Source of the DNA: Pyrinomonadaceae bacterium
GTDB taxonomy: Bacteria > Acidobacteriota > Blastocatellia > Pyrinomonadales > Pyrinomonadaceae
DNA: 64,000 bases
NCBI GenBank assembly: GCA_019186825.1
Contig: JABARP010000024.1
Coordinates: 1 to 64,000, forward strand
Reading direction: 5' to 3'
A model generated the notes under the pieces. It had not been told where the DNA came from. It ran no database searches and saw only the letters and a list, made by a program, of their open reading frames with translations. Made by a program: the position numbers and the translations under genes. Positions 25,816 through 34,322 of this stretch are shown piece by piece. Each line of letters begins with the position of its first letter. Positions within the stretch are counted from its first letter, which is position 1.

Positions 25816-25919
25816 AAACAAAGCCACATCGCCTCTCTCGCGGAAAATAACCTAACTAAATTGTCAAAAACCAACCAACCACAGAAAGAATATCCGACCG
25901 TACCAGCCATTTAAACCCC

Positions 25920-25990
25920 AAAATGCACGAACTGTATGAAAATGCACAAAACGCACGAATTGATACAAAATGCACAGAATGCACAAAAAA
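25920..25990. repeat. Degenerate AAAATGCAC tandem repeat
   Basis: Units AAAATGCACGAA, AAAATGCACAAAACGCACGAA and AAAATGCACAGAATGCAC follow one another. It is AT-rich and noncoding, and lies immediately before the terminator of the downstream minus-strand gene. Confidence 0.55.
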
Positions 25991-26019
25991 AGGCTGAGCG
26001 GTGCGGGACCGCCCAGCCT
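25991..26019 (-). terminator. Intrinsic terminator of FG-GAP gene 2
   Basis: On the minus strand AGGCTGGGCGGT...ACCGCTCAGCCT forms an 11-bp stem with one mismatch, followed by TTTTTTT. It lies 30 bp after the stop codon. Confidence 0.9.
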
Positions 26020-26048
26020 TCGTTGTCAAAAAATACGCTGTCCGTAGA

Positions 26049-27815
26049 TCAGTGCGTATTGTAGCTTGCAACCGCGTAGTCGCCCGCCTGTCCCCACTCA
26101 GTTTGAATAAGAGAGCCGGATGTGCTGCTCCGAACGTAGAAGAAGTTCTGTGTCGGGTCAGCATTCTGACGCCAAACAGCAAGGTCCGTCTTGCCGTCGC
26201 CATCATAGTCGCCCTGAACGATCGTATCGCCGGATACTCCCCAGGTACCAAAATAAGGGAAGTCGTCGGGAGCCGAACTCTTGCGGACATACCAATTAAT
26301 ATTTCCGCCGCTGACCTGCCTTACCGCAAGATCGGTCTTACCATCGCCGTCGTAATCGCCCGGGATAATGAAGTCATTCGGAGTCCCGAAGTAGTAAGTG
26401 CTGACCGCGCCGGTATCATTCGAGAGCATCCAGAATACGGCCTGCGGGCCGCCGCCGCGCTGAACCATAAAGTCTGACTTGCCGTCTCCGTCATAATCGC
26501 CGGGACCAGGGAAGTCGCCTTCGCTGCCCCACGGGACATAGACGATATTACCTGCGTTCGGGCCGCTGCTCGCACGGTAGAACCAATAGCTCTGATCGCC
26601 GGCATTTATTCCCATTCGATAAACCGCAGGGTCTGCCTTTCCATCGCCGGTGTAATCCGCAACGACGCTTGGGTCGTCGTTCATTTGGCCGAACACATCA
26701 ACGCGGACGGTGCTGTCGGAACTCTGCAGGATGTAGTAGGCGGCTTGGCCTGCGGGTGCTTCGCGCCAAATGGCGACATCCGACTTGCCGTCACCGTCAA
26801 AATCCGCGGGAGTGAAGTAATCGATCGCAACGCCGAAATCAACACCGGCATCGCCAGAGCATGGCTGCGAAGCACCGGTTCCGTAGCATTCGAACCAGGT
26901 AACGGTATCGGTCGGGCCGCCGCCGGTATTGCGGATAACTGCGTAGTCGGTCTTGCCGTCGCCGTTGAAATCGACCACATGCTGTGTGTTAGCGGGGGTG
27001 CTTGCTTGTGTAACATCAGCCCAGCTCGTTCCGACGCGAATGCCGTCGATCTGCAAGGTCGGCGACGTGGAGGCGGTTCCTTGACGAATGGCCACGGTGC
27101 CGGGTGAAATATCGCTTGGCGAGACGTCGGTCGAAGTTAGTGTCGGGCTCGGTTCTGTTCCGGGAACCGTCGTGCTTACAAAGAGCTCGGCGGTATCGTT
27201 GCCCGTTCCATCGACGATATTGTATTTGAGCACGATCAAGTACGTCGTGTTCATCGAATAGGTGTAAGGGGTTAGAGCAACACCCGCAGCCGATGTTGCC
27301 GCAACTGAAACGCCGAACGCAAGGTTATTGGAACCATCTTTGGTCGCAAAGACCCTGCCGCGAAAGGTCGAGCCTATCGGGTCGGGGCCAAAATGAAAAA
27401 AGTATGTGCCGGGCGCGGTTGCCGAAGCGTCGCTAACGTTCACAAGGAATGCTGCATAGACGGAGCCGCTCGACTGAACCGCGAAAGCGTGGTTTACATC
27501 TTCACCGGAAGTCGTCATTGCAACGGCATTTCCAACGCCCGAACCGGGATATCCCGCAAGCGTCAAGCCAGGCGAGACGGTCGCGAGGGAATTCGCTCCG
27601 GCACCGCTGTGTGCCGTCCAGCCGTTATCGACCAAGAGCGAGCCCGCGGCATAGGTGAAATCATCGACGAAAAGTTGGGAGGCCGGACGTACATTCGACG
27701 GTTTTACCGGCGCCGAGCCTCGGGCAGAAGCATTCTGTTGGGCGAATACGCTGCCGATACCAATAGCAGCGGTTATCAATGCGATAAAGAGGATACGGAC
27801 CGAGTCCTTTTTCAT
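26049..27815 (-). CDS. Secreted FG-GAP/VCBS repeat protein, paralogue 2
   Basis: A 588-residue secreted protein with a signal peptide (MKKDSVRILFIALITAAIGIGSVFAQ). A concanavalin/LamG-like N-domain (about 50-260: FVDDFTYAAGSLLVDNGWTAHSG, GSTFRGRVFATKDGSNNLAFGV) is followed by FG-GAP repeats closely matching those of the neighbour at 23708-25357 (DFNGDGKTDYAVIRNTGGGPT, DFDGDGKSDVAIWR, DYDGDGKTDLAVW). ATG at 27815 follows a GGGAG site. The N-domains differ between the two paralogues while the repeat halves are similar, so the C-terminal half was probably duplicated and joined to a different adhesive or sugar-binding head. Confidence 0.88.
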   Translation of the reverse strand: MKKDSVRILFIALITAAIGIGSVFAQQNASARGSAPVKPSNVRPASQLFVDDFTYAAGSLLVDNGWTAHSGAGANSLATVSPGLTLAGYPGSGVGNAVAMTTSGEDVNHAFAVQSSGSVYAAFLVNVSDASATAPGTYFFHFGPDPIGSTFRGRVFATKDGSNNLAFGVSVAATSAAGVALTPYTYSMNTTYLIVLKYNIVDGTGNDTAELFVSTTVPGTEPSPTLTSTDVSPSDISPGTVAIRQGTASTSPTLQIDGIRVGTSWADVTQASTPANTQHVVDFNGDGKTDYAVIRNTGGGPTDTVTWFECYGTGASQPCSGDAGVDFGVAIDYFTPADFDGDGKSDVAIWREAPAGQAAYYILQSSDSTVRVDVFGQMNDDPSVVADYTGDGKADPAVYRMGINAGDQSYWFYRASSGPNAGNIVYVPWGSEGDFPGPGDYDGDGKSDFMVQRGGGPQAVFWMLSNDTGAVSTYYFGTPNDFIIPGDYDGDGKTDLAVRQVSGGNINWYVRKSSAPDDFPYFGTWGVSGDTIVQGDYDGDGKTDLAVWRQNADPTQNFFYVRSSTSGSLIQTEWGQAGDYAVASYNTH

Positions 27816-28023
27816 TTTGGTTACTCCCAAGAAAATAGAATTGAATCAGTTCCGGCAGCGTGTTTCGCAACCAAACTCCGTCGGTTGTGAGACCGCCGCC
27901 AAAGCAGAATTTTTAGCTGACTTTCGGAAATCATACCAAGCTTCTGCCGAATTTCCTAGCCGAACAAGGCCGGCAGGCGTGCTCAACGCCTTCAAATCTC
28001 TGTTACAATTTGAGGATACACCG

Positions 28024-29142
28024 ATGCGAATGGCGAAGTTGTTTCCGGCGTTCAGTTGTTTGTGCATTGTGATGCTCATCATGATGCCGGCCTTCGCGCA
28101 GGACAACAAGAGCGGGAATGACGAGGTCATTAGCGTTCGAACAGATCTCGTTGACGTCCCCGTTGCCGTAACCGATGCAAAGGGAACACCCATAAAAGAT
28201 CTGAAAGCGGCGAATTTTGTTGTCTTTGAGGATGGAGTAAAACAGACCGTTACGGAGTTCACGTCGTCGAACGCGCCCTTCGAGGTCGCCTTGCTTCTGG
28301 ATACTTCCGGTTCCGCGAGGAACGACCTTGCGATGATCAGGATAGCGGCGTCGAGTTTTATCAATTCGCTCAGGCCGGGCGACCGCGTCGCGATAGTTGG
28401 GTTCGATATGGCTAGGACTGACGCCGGAAGCACGCCGACTATCGATGTCCTTTCGCCTCTTACGTCAGACCGGCGGGCGTTGAATACTGCCTTGAGCAAC
28501 CTAAAAACAAGCGCCGGGACGCCGTATTACGATGGGATGATCGAGATCGCCGATACGGTTTTTGGCGGTCCGGCAAATGCTGAATTCCGCGGGCGGCGGG
28601 CGGTCGTTGCGTTGACGGACGCCGTAGATTCGACCAGTAATTCGGAATTTGCCGAAGCTCGTGAAAAACTGGAAGCAAAAGGACTGATCGCGTACTTCGT
28701 GCGGCTCGATACGCGGGACTATTTCGAGGAAAATCTTCTCGGAGACTGCGAGGCAGCAATGCGATTCTCGACGGCTCAGATCAGACGATATTACCGGACG
28801 TTCAAGGGGAATTCGACGATGGAAAAGGCGTCGGCATTTTGCCAGCTCGGAGACTTTGAGAGGCTCGCAGTGAGCAAAAAGCTTTACCAGATCGCAGATG
28901 CCGAAATGGACGACCTTGCGAAACGCTCGGGCGGCCGCATCTTTCAGACAAGCGGACTAGCAGATGCAAAGCGTGCTTTTCAGGAGGTCGCGGCAGAGAT
29001 CGGGACAAAATTCACACTCGGCTATTATCCGACGAACGAGACGCGCGACGGCAAATATCGCAAGATCAGGGTCGAGCTAAAGGGCTTGCCCGCGGGATCG
29101 AAAGTGCGTGCTCGCGAGGGCTATACGGCAAGCAAGAATTGA
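28024..29142 (+). CDS. Secreted VWA-domain protein (VWFA-related Acidobacterial type)
   Basis: A 372-residue exported protein: signal peptide (about 1-27, ending MMPAFAQ), a short beta domain (VRTDLVDVPVAVTDAKGTPIKDLKAANFVVFEDG) that always precedes the VWA in this family, and a von Willebrand A domain with an intact MIDAS motif (LLLDTSGSARND). The tail FTLGYYPTNETRDGKYRKIRVELKG is characteristic of the acidobacterial family. A TACAAT -10-like element at 28004-28009 gives a very short leader. The longer frame from 27655 overlaps the divergent gene and is rejected. Biological role unknown. Confidence 0.9.
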   Translation: MRMAKLFPAFSCLCIVMLIMMPAFAQDNKSGNDEVISVRTDLVDVPVAVTDAKGTPIKDLKAANFVVFEDGVKQTVTEFTSSNAPFEVALLLDTSGSARNDLAMIRIAASSFINSLRPGDRVAIVGFDMARTDAGSTPTIDVLSPLTSDRRALNTALSNLKTSAGTPYYDGMIEIADTVFGGPANAEFRGRRAVVALTDAVDSTSNSEFAEAREKLEAKGLIAYFVRLDTRDYFEENLLGDCEAAMRFSTAQIRRYYRTFKGNSTMEKASAFCQLGDFERLAVSKKLYQIADAEMDDLAKRSGGRIFQTSGLADAKRAFQEVAAEIGTKFTLGYYPTNETRDGKYRKIRVELKGLPAGSKVRAREGYTASKN

Positions 29143-29160
29143 CCGGCTTCCCACGAAATT

Positions 29161-30336
29161 ATGACAAAGAAATTTGAACGAATTTGTTTGATGGTGCTTG
29201 ACTCGGCAGGTATCGGCGAGATGCCGGACGCCGCCGATTGGGGTGATGCGGGTGCCGATACGCTCGGCCACATTCTCGAACAGCGAAAGGTGTCGCTCCC
29301 GAATCTCCAGCGTCTCGGGCTCGGAAATATCACGCCGCTAAAAGGGCTTCCGGCCGTCGCGTCGCCGATCGGATCTTACGGAAAATGTACGCTCAAATCC
29401 GACGGCAAGGACACAACGACAGGCCATTGGGAAATGGCTGGCGTCATTTTGAAGCAAGGTTTTCCTAAGTTTCCCGACGGTTTTCCCGATCGGATCATAG
29501 ATAGATTCGTGGCCGAAACGGGCGTGCCCGGCGTACTTGGGAACGTCCCCGCGAGCGGAACCGAGATCATCAAGCAGCTTGGTGAAGAACACGTCGCGAC
29601 GGGCAAACCGATCGTTTACACTTCTGCGGATTCGGTCTTTCAGATCGCGGCACACGAAGAAGTGATCCCGATCGATCGCCTTTACGAGATCTGCGAGATC
29701 GCACGAAAGATCCTGCACGGTGATGACGAGGTCGCTCGTGTTATTGCAAGGCCGTTCCTCGGCACGAACTCGGCGAATTTCAAACGCACCGAAAATCGTC
29801 ACGATTACGCGGTTCCGCCGCCTTCGGACAATCTTTTGCCCGTGCTCTCGAACGCGGGCCTCGACGTCGTCTGCGTCGGAAAGATCGCGTCGATCTATGA
29901 CAATATCGGCGTCACGGCCGACCTTGTAGGAAAGAATAACGACCAGGCCGTTGATTCGACCATCGAAGCTCTAAACGCGGACAGTCGCGGGCTGATCTTT
30001 TCGAACCTGGTTGATTTCGATATGCTCTACGGCCATCGCCGCGACCCCGAGGGTTACGCGAAAGCGCTTGAGGAATTCGACACCCGGCTGCCCGAGATAA
30101 TGGCCGCGATGAAGGACGACGATCTCCTGATGATAACCGCCGACCACGGCAACGATCCGACAAAAGAGGGAAGCGACCACACGCGCGAATACGTGCCGCT
30201 GATCGTTTACGGCAAGAATGCCCGCGCGGGCGTCGCTCTCGGCACGCGTCAATCGCTCTCGGACATCGGCCAGACGATCGCCGAGAACTTCGGCCTCTCG
30301 ATCGCCGATGGCGTGAGCTTTTTGAAAGAGCTCTAG
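29161..30336 (+). CDS. deoB: Phosphopentomutase
   Basis: Interconverts (deoxy)ribose-1-phosphate and (deoxy)ribose-5-phosphate in nucleoside salvage. The 391-residue alkaline-phosphatase-superfamily protein has the metal site MVLDSAGIGEMPDA (Asp near 13), GKDTTTGHWEMAG, and the C-terminal TADHGNDPTKEGSDHTREYVP metal ligands. Its product, deoxyribose-5-phosphate, is the substrate of the DeoC encoded at 53891-54748. It lies 18 bp after the VWA gene. Confidence 0.96.
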   Translation: MTKKFERICLMVLDSAGIGEMPDAADWGDAGADTLGHILEQRKVSLPNLQRLGLGNITPLKGLPAVASPIGSYGKCTLKSDGKDTTTGHWEMAGVILKQGFPKFPDGFPDRIIDRFVAETGVPGVLGNVPASGTEIIKQLGEEHVATGKPIVYTSADSVFQIAAHEEVIPIDRLYEICEIARKILHGDDEVARVIARPFLGTNSANFKRTENRHDYAVPPPSDNLLPVLSNAGLDVVCVGKIASIYDNIGVTADLVGKNNDQAVDSTIEALNADSRGLIFSNLVDFDMLYGHRRDPEGYAKALEEFDTRLPEIMAAMKDDDLLMITADHGNDPTKEGSDHTREYVPLIVYGKNARAGVALGTRQSLSDIGQTIAENFGLSIADGVSFLKEL

Positions 30337-30424
30337 ACGGCATTTTCTCTTCGGCGGCAAGACGGTGTATTCACGGCGAGATCCGCCATTTTCTTTTTAG
30401 ACCGAGATCAGTTTGGACAGAATT

Positions 30425-32170
30425 ATGATGCAGATTTTTAAAAGATCCGTGTGTTTGGGGTTCGTGTTGTCGATGCTGCTGCAGGGCGTTCTTGCGCAAA
30501 AGCCTGCGGCAGCACAGAGCGAGATGCCGTCGCGTCTGCGCGGCGAGATCGAACGATTTGCGCAGGATACAGGTGCGTTCGACAGGCTTTGGCGATCGGA
30601 TCTTTCATCGGCACGGATGGCGAGGCTAAGCGAGCTGTACGCGGACGAGCTTGCGGTGTTGGCGAAGATGAATTTTGAATCGCTCAACCACGACGAGCAG
30701 GTCGACTATATCCTCTTCAAAAACCATCTTGAGCACGAACAGCACCAGATGTCGCAGCTCAAAGCGCAGTTTGCCGAGATGGAGCCGCTTATCCCGTTCG
30801 CACGGACGATCACGGACCTCGAGGATGCACGCCGCCGCCTTGAATTTGCGGATGCGGCGAAGTCTGCAGCCCAACTGAATGACCTTGCAAAACAGATCGC
30901 GGATACACAAAAGGCATTCGAGAGTGCATCCGCGACGAAGCCAAAACGCACCGTCGCCTATAGAGCGGCAAGATCGGTTGCCGCGTTACGCGACACCTTG
31001 AAGCGTTGGTACGCGTTCTATAACGGTTACGATCCGAATTTCACCTGGTGGTGCGAGTCCCCGTACAAGGTGGCAGATGCGGAGCTCGAAAAATATCAAA
31101 AATTCATCACGACAAAACTTGTCGGCATCGCACCGGACGACAAGACGACGATCATAGGCGACCCGATCGGCCGCGAGGCTCTGATCGAGGAACTGAAGTT
31201 CGAGATGATACCGTACACGCCCGAGGAGCTTGTCGAGATCGCGAACAAGGAATTCGATTGGTGTATCGCCGAATTCAAAAAAGCGTCGCGGGAAATGGGC
31301 TACGGCGACGACTATATGAAGGCTATTGAGGCCGTAAAGAAGACGTACGTCGAACCGGGCAAACAGCCAGAGCTCATTCGCGACTTTGCACGTGAGGCGA
31401 TCGATTACGTTAAGAAGAATGATCTCGTCACAGTGCCGCGCGTGGCAGAGGAATCGTGGCGAATGGAGATGATGACGCCCGAACGGCAACTCGTTGCACC
31501 GTTCTTCCTGGGCGGCGAGACGATCCTCGTAAGCTACCCGACCGACACGATGACCCATGAGCAAAAGATGATGTCGATGCGTGGCAACAACCCGCATTTT
31601 GCCCGCGCCGTTACGCATCACGAGCTCATTCCCGGCCATCATCTTCAAGGTTTTATGACGTCGCGCTACAAGCCGTATCGACGGATGTTCGGCACGCCAT
31701 TCTGGATGGAGGGCTGGGCACTTTACTGGGAGTTTCTTCTTTGGGATCGCGGTTTCGATAAGACGCCGGAGGACAAGATCGGAGCCTTGTTCTGGCGTTC
31801 GCATCGTGCGGCGAGAATTATCTTCAGCCTGAATTTCCACCTCGGCAAATGGACGCCCGAGCAGTGCGTTGACCTTCTCGTCAGCAAGGTCGGCCATGAA
31901 CGCGAGAACGCTCTGGCGGAGGTCCGCCGCTCGTTCGCCGGAGATTACGGTCCGCTCTATCAAATGGCTTATATGATGGGCGGCCTGCAATTCTATGCAC
32001 TTCACCACGACCTCGTGGATTCGAAAAAGATGACCGACCGCGATTTTCACGATGCGATCTTAAAGAACGGCCCGATCCCGGTCGAGATGGTTCGAGCAAC
32101 GCTTACCGACGCCAAACTTACCCGAGATCACAAACCGAGTTGGCGATATTACGATCTCGGACGGAAGTAG
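30425..32170 (+). CDS. Secreted DUF885 metallopeptidase-like protein
   Basis: A 581-residue protein with a signal peptide (MMQIFKRSVCLGFVLSMLLQGVLAQ) and a long helical body. The zinc-protease-like motif THHELIPGHHLQGF (HExxH variant) lies about residue 398 and is followed by GTPFWMEGWALYWEFLLWD, whose Glu would be the third ligand. This is the DUF885 (gluzincin-like) arrangement. Predicted periplasmic or extracellular peptidase; the substrate is unknown. It precedes an M28 peptidase gene on the same strand. Confidence 0.88.
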   Translation: MMQIFKRSVCLGFVLSMLLQGVLAQKPAAAQSEMPSRLRGEIERFAQDTGAFDRLWRSDLSSARMARLSELYADELAVLAKMNFESLNHDEQVDYILFKNHLEHEQHQMSQLKAQFAEMEPLIPFARTITDLEDARRRLEFADAAKSAAQLNDLAKQIADTQKAFESASATKPKRTVAYRAARSVAALRDTLKRWYAFYNGYDPNFTWWCESPYKVADAELEKYQKFITTKLVGIAPDDKTTIIGDPIGREALIEELKFEMIPYTPEELVEIANKEFDWCIAEFKKASREMGYGDDYMKAIEAVKKTYVEPGKQPELIRDFAREAIDYVKKNDLVTVPRVAEESWRMEMMTPERQLVAPFFLGGETILVSYPTDTMTHEQKMMSMRGNNPHFARAVTHHELIPGHHLQGFMTSRYKPYRRMFGTPFWMEGWALYWEFLLWDRGFDKTPEDKIGALFWRSHRAARIIFSLNFHLGKWTPEQCVDLLVSKVGHERENALAEVRRSFAGDYGPLYQMAYMMGGLQFYALHHDLVDSKKMTDRDFHDAILKNGPIPVEMVRATLTDAKLTRDHKPSWRYYDLGRK

Positions 32171-32215
32171 GAAGAACAAACCTTAGGTGTTTTGCGTAGT
32201 ACAAACCGGGAAATT

Positions 32216-33598
32216 ATGAAAAGGAATCTATTTATCGCGAAGGTCGCTCTTACGATCTTCGCCTTTTCAATGTTTGCGGCGGCTCCGGCTACCGCGCAGG
32301 ATGGCGGCGTCAAGGAGCGCGATGTTCGTGCGGCGATGTATTTTCTCGCCGGTGATGCGATGCAGGGACGCGGGTCGGGCACGAAATTCGAGCGGATAGC
32401 TGCTGAGTACGTCGGTTCGCAGTTTATGCAATTCGGTCTTGAGCCTGCCGGCGAGGTTGGTTTCGACGGAAAGCCGACGTTCGTCCAGACCGTGCAGGCC
32501 CCGGTGCGCGAGACACTCACGGGTCTTACGATCGACGGAACTTCGATCAAGCTCGGCGACGATCTGATCGCATTCGCGATCGCCGGTAAAGAGATCAGTG
32601 GCCCTGTCCAGCATGCAAAACCGGGCGACACGGCGAAGAAAGGTGCGATCGTTATCTTGTCACTGCCGGCCGATACAAAATACGAAGCAATTCAAGGTTC
32701 GATCCGACAGATGAGCCGTGACGGAGCGGCAGCCGTGATAATGGTCGAGACCGCCGAGATCCGCGCAAACTGGGGGGAGGTCGCCGGACGCAAAGCCTCG
32801 TTGGGCAGATTCGGCACGTTGCTCGCCGTCTCGACAAAGGGAGCCGAAGAGCTCGCAAAATTTGCGGACGGTTCGACGCTGACTCTCCGTGGAACTTTCG
32901 CTGCCGCTCCGCCAACCTACACGTGGAATGCTATCGGCAAGATCACGGGAAGCGACGCCGAGCTCGGTTCGCAGGTCATCTTGATAAGCTCGCACCTCGA
33001 CCACCTCGGCGTACGCGACAATGCACCGGGCGACGATAAGATCTTCAACGGCGCTGATGACGACGCTTCGGGGACGGTTGCCGTGCTTGAGATCGCACGT
33101 GCCCTGGCCGCGGGAAAGAAGCTAAAGCGGACGGTCTATTTCGTTTGTTTCGGCAGCGAGGAAGCGGGCGGTTTCGGTGCAGGTTATTTTGTGAAGAATC
33201 TGCCGTTCCCGCAGGAAAAGTTCGTTGCGAACCTTGAGTTCGAGATGATCGGCCGGCCCGATGCAAAGGTCAAGCCCGACGAACTTTGGCTCACCGGCTA
33301 CGAACGGTCGAACCTCGGCCCCGAACTCGCAAAACGCGGTGCAAGACTCGTTCAGGATCCGCATCCCGAAGAGCAGTTCTTCCGCCGTTCGGACAATTAC
33401 ACGCTTGCACGGCAGGGAATTATCGCCCACACGGTCTCAAGCTTCGGCCTGCACAAGGACTATCACCACGCGAGTGATGAGATCAAGACGATCGACTTTT
33501 CGCATATGACGCACGCGATAAACTCGATGGTTAAGCCGATCGAATGGCTTGTGAATTCGGATTTTGTCCCGGTTTGGAACGAAGGGATGAAGCCCTAG
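32216..33598 (+). CDS. Secreted M28-family aminopeptidase with PA domain
   Basis: A 460-residue exported zinc aminopeptidase. It has a signal peptide (MKRNLFIAKVALTIFAFSMFAAAPATAQ), an N-terminal segment, a protease-associated insert (about 130-240), and the M28 catalytic part: first metal His in LISSHLDHLGV, bridging Asp in NGADDDASGTVAVLEIARAL, Glu pair in CFGSEEAGGFGA, Glu/Asp in FEMIGRPD and the last His in HKDYHHASDE. All ligands appear present. It lies 45 bp after the DUF885 gene and ends before a strong terminator. Confidence 0.93.
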   Translation: MKRNLFIAKVALTIFAFSMFAAAPATAQDGGVKERDVRAAMYFLAGDAMQGRGSGTKFERIAAEYVGSQFMQFGLEPAGEVGFDGKPTFVQTVQAPVRETLTGLTIDGTSIKLGDDLIAFAIAGKEISGPVQHAKPGDTAKKGAIVILSLPADTKYEAIQGSIRQMSRDGAAAVIMVETAEIRANWGEVAGRKASLGRFGTLLAVSTKGAEELAKFADGSTLTLRGTFAAAPPTYTWNAIGKITGSDAELGSQVILISSHLDHLGVRDNAPGDDKIFNGADDDASGTVAVLEIARALAAGKKLKRTVYFVCFGSEEAGGFGAGYFVKNLPFPQEKFVANLEFEMIGRPDAKVKPDELWLTGYERSNLGPELAKRGARLVQDPHPEEQFFRRSDNYTLARQGIIAHTVSSFGLHKDYHHASDEIKTIDFSHMTHAINSMVKPIEWLVNSDFVPVWNEGMKP

Positions 33599-33624
33599 TC
33601 AACGGGTCGCAAAAGAAATGAGCG

Positions 33625-33658
33625 TAGGGTTCCGGGCCTTTTTCGGTCCGGAACCCTA
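33625..33658 (+). terminator. Hairpin terminator after the M28 gene
   Basis: A perfect 11-bp stem, TAGGGTTCCGG with CCGGAACCCTA, around a 12-nt loop. No clear U-tract follows, so strength is uncertain. Confidence 0.65.
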
Positions 33659-33737
33659 TGCGTCAACACAAAGCAAAATGCTCGCCGCGGATCACTCTCC
33701 AGTCCCGCGGTAACCTTTCTACACCGCCGACAACGGC

Positions 33738-34148
33738 CTAGATGATATGGTCGGCGAATTTGAAGCCGACGAGCGACAGCGGCACGAAGATAACGAGACT
33801 CACGATCACGAACCAGACGGGCTGCGGCCATACGGTCGCGGTCGCGATCGACCCCACGCTCAGCAACGCGCCGACGACAAGCGCGAGCGTTGCCCCCTGG
33901 CTCCAGCGTCGTCCCATCTTCGTTGCGATGAATCCGCCTGCAAAGGCAGCGATCGCGTAGCCGATCGCTACGGCAACAAATGCGAGTGTCGGATATGTTT
34001 TCATATAGGCAGCCATGTCGCCTTCGCGCGCGTATTCAAGGTTCACGGGCGGCGTTGGCGGAATGATCGTTGCGATCATATATGCGATCCAAATTATCCC
34101 GACCGCCGCTATCATTGCCGTAATTATCGCGAGTGCTTTACGTCCCAT
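33738..34148 (-). CDS. Small four-helix membrane protein
   Basis: A 136-residue protein with four hydrophobic segments (about 5-24, 50-72, 82-100, 108-130). It starts MGRKALAIITAMIAAVG with a GGAGGT site 5 bp upstream of the ATG at 34148, which rules out the longer frame to 34379. There is no recognisable family motif, and it is transcribed divergently from the giant kinase gene. Function unknown. Confidence 0.75.
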   Translation of the reverse strand: MGRKALAIITAMIAAVGIIWIAYMIATIIPPTPPVNLEYAREGDMAAYMKTYPTLAFVAVAIGYAIAAFAGGFIATKMGRRWSQGATLALVVGALLSVGSIATATVWPQPVWFVIVSLVIFVPLSLVGFKFADHII

Positions 34149-34322
34149 CTCGTACCTCCATTTGGTGTATTTATCGTGCTCCCATATCTCTGGTTTACGC
34201 CCAATGCGTATTGATGTCAAGAATTTTTCAGTGTTTCCCGCTGCTCTTCCTTTGTCTGCATTGGCAGGCATATTAAAATATCCATCTGCTTTTTTGGCCG
34301 GTGTGCGGCCGAGCACTTTTTG

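Larger units (their letters stand above)
25358..26048. other. Repeat-rich spacer without a convincing gene
   Basis: About 690 bp between the two FG-GAP genes. Short reading frames here (for example 25508-25696 minus and 25512-25850 plus) have no family resemblance and follow the repeats. It holds a REP-like hairpin, a cluster of CTTTGCG repeats in both orientations, an AAAATGCAC repeat tract and a terminator, each listed separately. Confidence 0.7.

Noticed and set aside
25628..25990. CRISPR array
   Set aside because: The repeats are short, irregular and in both orientations, and no cas gene is present.
27655..28023. Longer N-terminus for the VWA protein
   Set aside because: It overlaps the divergent FG-GAP gene and lacks signal-peptide features; the start at 28024 gives a proper signal sequence.
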